Below are positions 1 to 6,367 of a stretch of DNA of 7,206 bases, piece after piece (the first letter of the stretch is position 1; each line of letters opens with the position of its first letter). The stretch is from a bacterium (GTDB taxonomy: Bacteria; Patescibacteriota; Minisyncoccia; CAIUEV01; JAHKAQ01): the NCBI GenBank assembly GCA_018399475.1, contig JAGYOS010000066.1, positions 1 to 7,206 on the forward strand. Reading direction: 5' to 3'. The notes under the pieces were generated by a model. It was not told the DNA's origin. It searched no databases and was given only the letters and a program-made list of their open reading frames with translations. Both the position numbers and the translations under genes were made by a program.

Positions 1-105
1 AAAATTTTCCAACACTTCTTCCGTTTTTCCTCTTGAATATTCTCTAAGCCTATTTAAAGTAATCAGCTCTATTTTAATTTTATTACTATTGTTCCCCGTT
101 TGCAT
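1..105 (-). CDS. Unidentified protein, N-terminal 35 codons only (runs off left edge)
   Basis: A reading frame opens at an ATG at 105-103 and stays open to the edge of the window, giving 35 residues that begin MQTGNNSNKIKIELITLNRL and continue with a charged stretch ending EEVLENF. It starts 30 bases after the scpA stop codon, so it is probably co-transcribed with scpA. The start context is an A-run (AAAAAAATG) with no Shine-Dalgarno site, like several other genes here. Position alone suggests scpB, the usual partner of scpA, but the visible residues do not resemble the ScpB N-terminus (a helix of the IEALLF type), so I do not assign it. It could be a real gene of unknown function or a chance open frame; the consistent spacing and start context favour a real gene. 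Confidence 0.5.
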   Translation of the reverse strand, partial: MQTGNNSNKIKIELITLNRLREYSRGKTEEVLENF

Positions 106-135
106 TTTTTTATTTTTCTATTTTAAAAAGTAAAC

Positions 136-846
136 TCAAGCTCCAAAAATTAAAATATCTCCTAAAAATTCTCTTTGGCGCAGTTTTACTTTAGTTCTTC
201 TCGCCAGCTCCAGAGATGCTAAAAAAGTTAAAACTTTTTCAGCCCTGTTCATACCTTGAGAAACCTTAAAAAAACTGGCTTCTTTTGATTTAGCAATCCG
301 TCCAATAATTAATTTAATAATACTGCCTATTTCAATCCGAGATTGAACGGTTTCTTCTTTTAGAATACTCAAATTTGGCAATTTATTCAATAACTCGCTG
401 AAAACCGAGTTTAAATCCGCCGGCGAAACATTTAAATTTTCCAGTTTGGTATTCTTCCCAAAAGAAGCGGTAGAAAATTGCCGGCGAAAAGAAGGATTTT
501 TTAGATAAAGTTTTCTAATTTTCGCTGCAGCTTTTCTGAATTTTGAATAGACAAAAACTCTTAAAGCAAAATCAGAAGCTTCTTTTTCTTTCTCTTCAAA
601 ATTTTCATCATTAAGAGGAATTAAGCTTAAAGATTTTATTAAAGCCAGCTTGGATGCAACCTCTAAAAAACCGGCTATTTCTCCAAGACCAGATTTGTTC
701 TTAATAGCATAAGCCAAATACTGATCAGCCACTTGAGATAAAGCTATCCGGCTAATGCTCAAATTATTTTTCTCAATAAGCTCCAGCAATAAATCAAGCG
801 GACCGACAAAATTTTTTACATCCAAAAAACAATTTTTATTTTTCAT
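136..846 (-). CDS. scpA: Segregation and condensation protein A (kleisin subunit of SMC-ScpAB)
   Basis: ScpA is the kleisin that bridges the two head domains of the SMC dimer and, with ScpB, forms the bacterial condensin that compacts and separates replicated chromosomes in the cytoplasm. The 236-residue product has the family layout. Residues 7-25 hold the F-x-GPLDLLLELI signature, followed by the N-terminal helices (IALSQVADQYLAY, then the FLEVASKLALIKSLSLIP block at about 60-77). A variable charged middle follows, then a C-terminal winged helix ending in the FLASLEL...Q...FLGDI pattern that contacts the SMC head. I start at the ATG at 846; a TTG four codons upstream (858) is in frame. A GGGGCGG stretch sits 4 bases before the ATG, the only purine/G-rich pre-start element in the window, and it would lie inside the gene if the TTG were used. 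It ends in TGA. It follows the response regulator gene by 44 bases. No scpB or smc is visible. Confidence 0.9.
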   Translation of the reverse strand: MKNKNCFLDVKNFVGPLDLLLELIEKNNLSISRIALSQVADQYLAYAIKNKSGLGEIAGFLEVASKLALIKSLSLIPLNDENFEEKEKEASDFALRVFVYSKFRKAAAKIRKLYLKNPSFRRQFSTASFGKNTKLENLNVSPADLNSVFSELLNKLPNLSILKEETVQSRIEIGSIIKLIIGRIAKSKEASFFKVSQGMNRAEKVLTFLASLELARRTKVKLRQREFLGDILIFGA

Positions 847-890
847 TTTCCGCCCCAAAAAATTTTATTTTTATTTATTTTCCAAACGCT

Positions 891-1277
891 TTATTCTTCA
901 AGATAATTCTTTATTTTATCAGCCAGTTCGTTTAAATTATGATCCGATTTGATTAAAAATTCACTCGCCCCCAACTTAAGAGCTTTCTCCTTTTCATTCC
1001 CCTGACTTAGATTGGAAGCGATAATAATTTTAACATCTTTAATTTTAGGATCTTCCTTAATCATTTCCAAAACTTTAAATCCATCCATTTCAGGCATTAC
1101 CAAATCCAAGAGAACAACAGCGGGATCGTTTTTCTTAATAGATTCCAGGGCCTCTTTGCCGTCTTTGGCAAAAAATAATTCATAATCACTGTTTTCAAAT
1201 TTCTTTTTATATATTTCCATCAGCATTTCATCGTCTTCCGCGATAAGAATTCGTTTTTTTGTTTTTTCTCCTTCCAT
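891..1277 (-). CDS. Single-domain response regulator (CheY-like receiver)
   Basis: This 128-residue protein is a receiver domain and nothing else. Key residues are all present: the acidic pair D15-D16 after the first strand (ILIAEDD), the phospho-acceptor D58 in VVLLDLVMPEMDG, S88 as the switch Ser/Thr, F107 as the switch aromatic, and K110. The usual Pro after the conserved Lys is replaced (IKSD). With no DNA-binding or enzymatic output domain, it must act by protein contact after phosphorylation, or serve as a phosphorelay intermediate. No histidine kinase is in the window. It sits between tsf and scpA with an 8-base gap to tsf and a 44-base gap to scpA, so it is probably expressed with the translation genes upstream. 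The start is an ATG in an A/T-only context without a Shine-Dalgarno site. The family call is firm; the partner and output are unknown. Confidence 0.93.
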   Translation of the reverse strand: MEGEKTKKRILIAEDDEMLMEIYKKKFENSDYELFFAKDGKEALESIKKNDPAVVLLDLVMPEMDGFKVLEMIKEDPKIKDVKIIIASNLSQGNEKEKALKLGASEFLIKSDHNLNELADKIKNYLEE

Positions 1278-1285
1278 TTTATTTT

Positions 1286-1882
1286 TTATTTTTTATGGAT
1301 CTCCAGACGAGAAAATTCAATGATTTTAATGTTCTCCCCCAGCTTATTTATTTTTTCCTTGATCAACTCTTCAACGGTAATCTCCGGATTTTTTATAAAA
1401 CTTTGGGATAAAAGAGAATTTTCCTCCTTAAATTTATTAAGTTTATTCTCAATTATTTTTGCAACGATTTCTTTCGGTTTAGAAGTTCCTTCCAAGGCCT
1501 GTTCTTCAATTTTTCTTTCTTTTTCCAAGACTTCGGCGGGAACGCTTTGGGCGCTAAGATATTTAGGGCTGGTCGCCGTAACTTGCATGGCGATATCTTT
1601 CCCTAATTGTTTAAAATCTTCATTGCGGGCAACGAAATCGGTTTCACAACAAATTTTTACCAAAGCGCCAACCGCATTATTAGAATGGATATAAGAAGCG
1701 ATGATACCTTCCCCAGTTTGTTTTTTCTCTTTTTTGGCAACGCTGGTTTCGCCTTTTTTCCTAAGGTCCAAAATAGCTTTTTTTAAATCTCCCCCGCAAG
1801 ATTCCAACGATTCTTTACATTTGGAAATGCTGACGCCGGTTATTTCTCTTAATTTTTTAACTTGTTCGGCTTTTATTTTCAT
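1286..1882 (-). CDS. tsf: Translation elongation factor Ts
   Basis: EF-Ts is the nucleotide-exchange factor that releases GDP from EF-Tu so that it can reload with GTP and aminoacyl-tRNA. The 198-residue protein has the N-terminal UBA-like helical domain (residues 1-45, with VKKLREITGVSISKCKESL), a Lys/Glu-rich linker, and the core whose TDFVARN motif (81-87) inserts near the EF-Tu nucleotide site. A helical stretch at about 115-175 includes the LLSQSFIKNP segment, and a short C-terminal strand follows. It is the short form, similar in length to Thermus EF-Ts and much shorter than the about 283-residue E. coli protein, whose core is duplicated. It lies 58 bases after rpsB, the usual rpsB-tsf pair. 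The ATG at 1882 is preceded by AGAAAG, at best a weak ribosome binding site. Confidence 0.97.
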   Translation of the reverse strand: MKIKAEQVKKLREITGVSISKCKESLESCGGDLKKAILDLRKKGETSVAKKEKKQTGEGIIASYIHSNNAVGALVKICCETDFVARNEDFKQLGKDIAMQVTATSPKYLSAQSVPAEVLEKERKIEEQALEGTSKPKEIVAKIIENKLNKFKEENSLLSQSFIKNPEITVEELIKEKINKLGENIKIIEFSRLEIHKK

Positions 1883-1940
1883 CTTTCTAAAATTTAATTA
1901 AACATTAACCTAAAATATGCCAATAAGTGATTAAACTTTT

Positions 1941-2747
1941 TTAATTTTTCTTTATTTTTGACGCCAAATAAGCAAGAACAAATTGGAGGGATTTAACGGC
2001 ATCATCATTAGCCGGAATTGGAACATCAACCGTTCCCGGATCAGCATTGGTATCCACTAAGCCAACTACGGGAATTCCCATCCTTTTGGCTTCTTTAACT
2101 GCCAGACTTTCAAAAGCTACATCAACAACCAATAAAACCGCCGGCATTTTCTTCATCCTCTTTATGCCTCCCATTCTTTTATTAAATTTTTCAATCTTAT
2201 CATTAAAAGCGGCTTGTTCCTTTTTAGTATATTTTTTAAGCTCTCCTCTTTGAGAAAGATCTTCCAAAAGAGCAAGTTTTTCAATTCTTTTTCTAATTAC
2301 TTCAAAATTGGTTAAAGTGCCTCCCAGCCAACGTTCGGCAACATAAGGCATTTGACAATATTCCGCCGCCGCTTTAACCAAATCTTTAGCTTGGCGTTTG
2401 GTTCCCACAAAAAGAATTTGTTCCCCCCCAGCCATTTTAGCGCGAATCAATTCAACCGCTTTCTTTAAATTTTCTTCCGTTTTAACCAAATCAATAATAT
2501 GGACTCCTTGGCGAACCGTAAAAATATAATCTTCCATGGCCGGATTCCAACGGGACTTTTGATGACCAAAATGAACTCCCGCTTCAAACATTTTTTCCAA
2601 AGAAGCTTCTTCTTCTTTAAAAGAATCGGCTTCTTTTCCAAAGTCAAATTGACCTTTTTTCTTATTCTCTTCTAAAACTTTAACTTTTTCTTTTGAAGAA
2701 ACTGCGACTGCCTTTTCTTCTGTTGTTGAATTTTTACTTTTATCCAT
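1941..2747 (-). CDS. rpsB: 30S ribosomal protein uS2, with a charged N-terminal extension
   Basis: uS2 binds late to the 30S subunit near the head-body junction and helps recruit bS1 and mRNA in bacteria that have bS1. The 268-residue product shows the family blocks in order: MFEAGVHFGHQKSRWNP (53-69), VHIIDLVKT (82-90), LFVGTKRQA (112-120), ERWLGGTLTNF (138-148), the coiled-coil insertion at about 150-200, and VGLVDTNADP with IPANDDA (228-250). Before the core lie about 48 residues rich in Lys, Glu and Ser that ordinary uS2 proteins lack. The ATG at 2747 is the only sensible start: no other ATG, GTG or TTG occurs in frame before Met53, and Met53 would cut into the first conserved helix. The start context is AAAAAATG with no Shine-Dalgarno site. 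tsf follows after 58 bases; tRNA-Thr lies 66 bases upstream. Confidence 0.97.
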   Translation of the reverse strand: MDKSKNSTTEEKAVAVSSKEKVKVLEENKKKGQFDFGKEADSFKEEEASLEKMFEAGVHFGHQKSRWNPAMEDYIFTVRQGVHIIDLVKTEENLKKAVELIRAKMAGGEQILFVGTKRQAKDLVKAAAEYCQMPYVAERWLGGTLTNFEVIRKRIEKLALLEDLSQRGELKKYTKKEQAAFNDKIEKFNKRMGGIKRMKKMPAVLLVVDVAFESLAVKEAKRMGIPVVGLVDTNADPGTVDVPIPANDDAVKSLQFVLAYLASKIKKN

Positions 2748-2774
2748 TTTTTAAATTAAAAACAATAACTTTTT

Positions 2775-2803
2775 ATTCTAAATTTCACTTTTCAGTAACT
2801 AAA
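2775..2803 (-). promoter_or_regulatory. Possible weak promoter for rpsB-tsf
   Basis: On the minus strand a TAGAAT (2780-2775, five of six matches to TATAAT) lies 17 bases after TTTAGT (2803-2798, three of six matches to TTGACA). The spacing and the predicted leader of about 20 bases before the rpsB ATG resemble the stronger prfB promoter. The -35 match is poor and the spacer is AT-rich, where such matches arise by chance. rpsB may instead be read through from the tRNA-Thr transcript. Confidence 0.25.
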
Positions 2804-2813
2804 AATTAAACGG

Positions 2814-2886
2814 AGCCCGGGACCGGAGTTGAACCGGTGACCTACTCCTTACCATGGAGTTGCTCTACCAACTGAGCCACCCGGGC
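2814..2886 (-). tRNA. tRNA-Thr, anticodon GGU
   Basis: The minus strand folds into a complete 73-base cloverleaf: acceptor GCCCGGG/CCCGGGC, D stem GCTC/GAGC with a GG-containing loop, anticodon stem ACTCC/GGAGT around the loop ATGGTAA, a five-base variable loop AGGTC, and T stem ACCGG/CCGGT with loop TTCAACT. Loop positions 34-36 read GGT, so the tRNA decodes ACC and ACU as threonine. The G1-C72 and C2-G71 pairs agree with known threonine identity elements. The discriminator base is U, and the following bases are CCG, so the CCA end is not encoded and must be added by the tRNA nucleotidyltransferase. It lies 45 bases after the TPR protein gene and 66 bases before rpsB. No promoter of its own is obvious, so it may be processed from the upstream transcript. 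Confidence 0.96.
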
Positions 2887-2931
2887 ATAAATTATTTCCA
2901 GGCTTTGCCGGTTTTCGCTCATTTTTTACAC

Positions 2932-3627
2932 CTAACCTCCTATTTCCTTTAAAAATTTCTTAGCGGCCATATTACCTTTATTGAGCTTAAGGGCCTGCTT
3001 AAAAGAAGCCCGGGCATCTTTTAAATTCTTGGAATCCCGATAAAGTTTTCCAAGCTCAACATAAGCTTCATCGTCTCCGGGGTTTAAAGAAATTCTTCTA
3101 ATCAGCGCCTTCTCTTGCCTTTCAAACATAACCCTCTTGGCTTCTTCTATATTAATGCTTTCCGGAGAAGGAATTTGAGGCTTTAAGGGGTCGGGCAATT
3201 TTGGCTTTTTCAGAGCATCAATTTTAACAACATTTTTACTGGAAGCCAATTTTTTCTTTATCTTGGAAACTTTTTCCATAATTGACTGCTTCTTCTCATT
3301 TTTTTCCGCCAAAACTTCCCCGCTACGGTTTTCCTCTTCATCCGAATACTTTTCTTCTCTCCCGCGCCTCAACCTCTTTATCATTTCAACAATTTTAGCA
3401 TCAATTTGAATAAAGATTATTTTTATCCTCCTCAACATTTTCTCAAGTTTTTTAAAAAGCCGTTCTTTCATCTTCTCGGGACTCAATTCTTCCAAAGGAC
3501 GAGGAGCGCTTTCAATCTCTTTTTTATCAAGTTTTTTGATTGAACCGGAAACTTTTCTCCCTAAAAGAAATAAAACTGCCGCAGCGGAAATTATCATCAA
3601 TAATTGAGGAATAAATTCTTTAAACAT
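2932..3627 (-). CDS. Membrane-anchored TPR-domain protein of unknown function
   Basis: The 231-residue product has one hydrophobic N-terminal segment (about 7-23, LLMIISAAAVLFLLG) followed by a basic patch, which suggests a single anchor with the rest in the cytoplasm. Residues 35-130 are strongly charged and probably helical or coiled, including LFKKLEKMLRRIK and EEKYSDEEEN. A Pro-rich linker follows (KPKLPDPLKPQIPSP, 141-155). The C-terminus has one clear 34-residue TPR unit (185-218) with Y, L, G, Y, A, F and A at consensus positions 4, 7, 8, 11, 20, 24 and 27; the usual Pro at 32 is Lys. A partial repeat precedes it, ending at ISLNPGD. TPRs bind protein partners. It starts 26 bases after ftsX and probably shares its transcript, so an FtsEX-linked role is possible, but nothing in the sequence proves it. 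The start is AAAAAATG without a Shine-Dalgarno site. Confidence 0.85.
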   Translation of the reverse strand: MFKEFIPQLLMIISAAAVLFLLGRKVSGSIKKLDKKEIESAPRPLEELSPEKMKERLFKKLEKMLRRIKIIFIQIDAKIVEMIKRLRRGREEKYSDEEENRSGEVLAEKNEKKQSIMEKVSKIKKKLASSKNVVKIDALKKPKLPDPLKPQIPSPESINIEEAKRVMFERQEKALIRRISLNPGDDEAYVELGKLYRDSKNLKDARASFKQALKLNKGNMAAKKFLKEIGG

Positions 3628-3653
3628 TTTTTAACAAGAAAAACTTTTAGATT

Positions 3654-4565
3654 TTAAGCTTTTAAATATCTCCTGATTGCAATAAAACTGCTGATTACTC
3701 CCAAAAAAATGCCGGTAAATAATTGAATAATTATGATAAGGGCTAAATTTTGGTACAGAAGTTGCATGGTATCAATCTGAATCCCCGCACTGGCGAAAAA
3801 GGGAGCAAAATAACCGGCTAGCGGATACCAAATGATTCCCACAACCAGCGTGGCGAAGATTCCGTATAATACACCCTCAGTGATAAATGGCAAGCGGATA
3901 AACCAATTGCTGGCTCCTACCAATTTCATTATTTCAACTTCTGTTTTGTAAGTGTAAATAGTCAGCCTGATGGAATTAAAAGTCACTAAAATCGCAACGG
4001 CTACAAAAATAAGGACCATTACCGTTCCCACTTGCCTGATGGATTTTATAATTTTGTTTAAACGGTCAATTTCCCCCCGATGGTCGGAATAATCCATTTT
4101 GGAAACATATTCTTTAGGCGCTCCCGCCAAAAGTTCGCTTTCTATTAATTCATATTTATCGGGATCGTAGACTTTAATACTTAAAGAGGCTTCCAAGGGA
4201 TTCTCTTTCAGTTCTTTTAGCGAATCTATAATAACTTCGTTGTTTTGATATTTTTCTTCCAAAGAGCTGAGAGCCATTTCGCGGGAAGTATAATCAATTC
4301 TCTTAACCTCCGCCATTGACTCAAGGTTCTCTTTTATTTTAAGAATATCTTTCTCTTCAGCAGTCGTTTTAAAATAGACATTAACACTTATTTTATCCTG
4401 GATTTGCCCCAATACTAAATTGGCAATAAAAATCAAACTCAATAAAAAGCTAATAATAAATAAAGCCAAAGCAATAACACTCGTTGTAGCAATACTAAGC
4501 CAGCCGTTTCGCATAAAATTTTTAGTTCCCGCCTTAACTGCTCTGTAAAGAGTTAGTTTCCACAT
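3654..4565 (-). CDS. ftsX: Cell division protein FtsX (membrane subunit of FtsEX)
   Basis: FtsX is the integral membrane partner of the ATPase FtsE. The complex sits at the division site and, in studied bacteria, transmits ATP-driven movement to peptidoglycan hydrolases outside the membrane. The product (303 residues from the ATG at 4565) has the family topology. A short cytoplasmic N-terminus (RNGWLSIATTS) precedes TM1 at about 30-54. An extracytoplasmic domain spans about 55-176 (KISVNVYFKT...LSIKVYDPD). Three more membrane segments follow near 178-200, 228-250 and 274-298, and the conserved EVEIMKLVGAS loop lies at about 209-219. The protein ends shortly after TM4 with RRYLKA. A TTG three codons upstream (4574) keeps the frame open, but the ATG is preferred because neither has a ribosome binding site. 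ftsE lies 20 bases upstream and the TPR protein gene 26 bases downstream. Confidence 0.95.
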   Translation of the reverse strand: MWKLTLYRAVKAGTKNFMRNGWLSIATTSVIALALFIISFLLSLIFIANLVLGQIQDKISVNVYFKTTAEEKDILKIKENLESMAEVKRIDYTSREMALSSLEEKYQNNEVIIDSLKELKENPLEASLSIKVYDPDKYELIESELLAGAPKEYVSKMDYSDHRGEIDRLNKIIKSIRQVGTVMVLIFVAVAILVTFNSIRLTIYTYKTEVEIMKLVGASNWFIRLPFITEGVLYGIFATLVVGIIWYPLAGYFAPFFASAGIQIDTMQLLYQNLALIIIIQLFTGIFLGVISSFIAIRRYLKA

Positions 4566-4585
4566 TAGATTCAAAAAATAAAAAC

Positions 4586-5266
4586 TTAAATCATATATTT
4601 TCCTTTTTCTTGATCCCGAATGATTCTGCCGTCGTCAATACCAACGACTCTTTTTCCCAATCTGTCCACTGTTTCTTTGTCGTGAGTTGCCAAAACCACG
4701 GTAGTGCCAAGTTTGTTAATCTTTAAAAGAAGGTCGGCAATTTCCCAGGTATTGATAATATCCAAATTCCCCGTAGGCTCATCGGCTATTAATATTTCCG
4801 GATGGTGGACTAAAGCTCGGGCGATGGCTACTCTCTGTTGTTCTCCGCCGGAAAGTTCGTGGGGATAAGAATTAAGTTTTCTCTCCAAGCCAACAATATT
4901 TAGAATTTGAGAAACACTTTTTTTAATCTCATCAGATTTTACTCCGGCAACCTCTAAAGCAAAAGCAACATTTTCATAAACGGTTCTGGTAAGCAACAAC
5001 TTAAAATCCTGAAAAATTACGCCGATTCTCCTTCTGTGAAAAGGCAATTCTTTTTTGGAAATTTCATCCAAGTCCGTTTTATAAAAAATCACTCTGCCGC
5101 TGGTCGGCCTTTCTTCCAGGGTAAGCAGCTTCAGCAGCGTTGATTTTCCCGTTCCGCTTTGTCCTACAATAGAAACAAACTCTCCCTTTTTTATTTTAAG
5201 GTTAATGTTGTTTAAAGCGGTAACTCCCCCATTAAATACTTTAGTAACATTTCTATATTCAATCAT
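4586..5266 (-). CDS. ftsE: Cell division ATP-binding protein FtsE
   Basis: FtsE is the cytoplasmic ABC ATPase that drives FtsX. The 226-residue protein carries every ABC motif: Walker A GQSGTGKST (35-43), Q-loop Q86 in IFQDFKLL, signature LSGGEQQR (138-145), Walker B ILIADEP (158-164), D-loop GNLD (167-170 region) and switch H195 in LATHD. The IFQDFKLL segment and the GNLD following Walker B are typical of FtsE and the related MacB/LolD group. The directly following ftsX decides in favour of FtsE. Length is normal for the family. The ATG at 5266 follows an A-run (CCAAAAAATG) without a Shine-Dalgarno site, and the gap to the prfB stop is 20 bases. The prfB-ftsE-ftsX order is known from several other bacterial groups. 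Confidence 0.97.
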   Translation of the reverse strand: MIEYRNVTKVFNGGVTALNNINLKIKKGEFVSIVGQSGTGKSTLLKLLTLEERPTSGRVIFYKTDLDEISKKELPFHRRRIGVIFQDFKLLLTRTVYENVAFALEVAGVKSDEIKKSVSQILNIVGLERKLNSYPHELSGGEQQRVAIARALVHHPEILIADEPTGNLDIINTWEIADLLLKINKLGTTVVLATHDKETVDRLGKRVVGIDDGRIIRDQEKGKYMI

Positions 5267-5286
5267 TTTTTGGTTTTCTTTTTAAC

Positions 5287-6337
5287 TTAAATTATTTCCA
5301 ATTCTCCGTTTAAAAAATTTTCCACCCTTGAATCTTTGGCTCCACTCCTGTGGTCTTTAACCATTTTATACGGATAAAGAACATAAGAACGGATCTGATT
5401 CCCCCACTCGGCCGATTTGTGTTCTCCCTTTAATTCTTTTTCCTTTTCTTTTTTCTTTCTTTTATTCAGCAGGTAAAGCTTGCTTTCCAGAATTTTCTTT
5501 GCTCTTTGCTTGTTTTGCAGTTGGCTTCTCTCACTTTGACAAACAACTTTAAATCCAGTCGGCAAATGGGTTATTCTAACGGCGGAATCGGTGACGTTCA
5601 CGTGCTGGCCTCCCGCTCCGCCGGCATGAAAAGTATCAATTTTTAAATCTTTTTTTTCAATTGCCACCACCGCTTCTTTAACCTCGGGAATTACTTCCAC
5701 CGAAGCAAAAGAAGTTTGGCGTAATTTATTTGCATTATAGGGAGAAAGTCTTACCAAACGATGGACTCCGGCTTCTTTCTTCAACTTGGCATAAGCTTCT
5801 TTTCCTTTAATCTCAAGCATTGCACTTTTAATACCCGCTTCCGTTCCATAAGAAACCGTTATGATCTTAGCCGGAAAATTATTTTTCTCGGCAAATTTTA
5901 GGTACATTCTTAGTAGCATTTCCGCCCAATCTTGTGCATCCACTCCGCCCGCTCCCGCCATGATTTGCAAAATAACTTTTGAGCAGTTATAAGGCTCCTC
6001 ATTTTTATTTTTAAGTTCCGCCAATTTTTTCTCAAGGCTTTGATACTTTTTTTCAGCTTCTTTTATTATTCTATCATCATTAAGAATATCTTCAAGTTCC
6101 TTTAACTCCTCTATTTCCCCTCTAACTTCAAGAATTTTCTCAACTTCCTTTTTAAGCTCTCGAAAAGAAACAGTTATCTTTTTAGCCTTAGCTTTATCTT
6201 CCCAAAAATCACTTTTCCCCATTAAATTTTCAAATTCTTTGAGTTTTTTCTCTTTGGCAGGCAAGTCAAAGATAGTCGCTCATTTTTTGGAAGGAGCGGC
6301 TTATTTTATTTATCTTGTGCTTAAAATTATTAATCAT
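5287..6337 (-). CDS. prfB: Peptide chain release factor 2, made by programmed +1 frameshift
   Basis: RF2 recognises UGA and UAA stop codons in the ribosomal A site and triggers peptide release. The long frame (5287-6264 and upstream) lacks the expected first ~25 residues and has no ATG start. They lie in another frame: ATG at 6337, 23 codons to CTT at 6271-6269, then an in-frame TGA (6268-6266) followed by C. Skipping one base (6268) joins them as ...KMSDYL-D-LPAKEKKLKEF..., matching E. coli ...LRGYL-D-YDAKKERLEEV. The mature protein is 349 residues. It shows helical domain 1, the stop-recognition tripeptide SPY at 198-200 (normally SPF), GGQ at 242-244 in HAGGAGGQHVN, and the RF2-type tail (EWGNQIRSYVLYPYKMVKDHR). 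Reading through the TGA requires slippage, so output should fall when RF2 is plentiful. It is the first gene of the unit with ftsE, ftsX and the TPR gene. Confidence 0.93.
6265..6271 (-). promoter_or_regulatory. prfB: prfB +1 recoding site CTT TGA C
   Basis: The minus strand reads TAT CTT TGA C at 6274-6265 in the frame opened by the ATG at 6337. CTT TGA C is the canonical RF2 slippery stop: peptidyl-tRNA-Leu slips from CUU to UUU and translation resumes at GAC. TGA followed by C is a poor termination context, which favours slippage. The six bases before TAT are AGCGAC, where E. coli has the AGGGGG Shine-Dalgarno-like stimulator; pairing of AGCGAC to an anti-Shine-Dalgarno sequence would be weak. 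Confidence 0.9.
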
Positions 6338-6367
6338 TCTAAGATTTATTATGCAAATAGCTCTCTA

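Noticed and set aside
755..2253. Plus-strand open frames opposite scpA, tsf and rpsB (755-952, 1320-1694, 1701-1901, 2047-2253)
   Set aside because: All are antisense shadows of confidently identified minus-strand genes and are rich in Ser/Phe/Leu, as expected from reversed Lys/Glu codons.
2465..2647. Minus-strand 60-codon frame inside rpsB
   Set aside because: An out-of-frame shadow of the conserved uS2 coding sequence.
2842..2922. A 26-codon minus-strand frame from an ATG at 2922 ending in ARVAQLVEQ...
   Set aside because: It runs through the tRNA-Thr gene; ARVAQLVEQ is the well-known false translation of a tRNA 5' half.
2887..2931. Small stem (CCGGC AAA GCC-GG with one bulge) between the TPR gene and tRNA-Thr as a terminator
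   Set aside because: The stem is short and bulged and is followed by AAATAATTTATG rather than a T-run, so it does not meet the criteria for a rho-independent terminator.
6266..6268. In-frame TGA in prfB as evidence of a pseudogene, a sequencing error, or a UGA=Gly genetic code
   Set aside because: The exact CTT TGA C context and position match programmed RF2 frameshifting, the rest of prfB is intact, and UGA-recoding lineages do not keep RF2 or use TGA as the stop of scpA.
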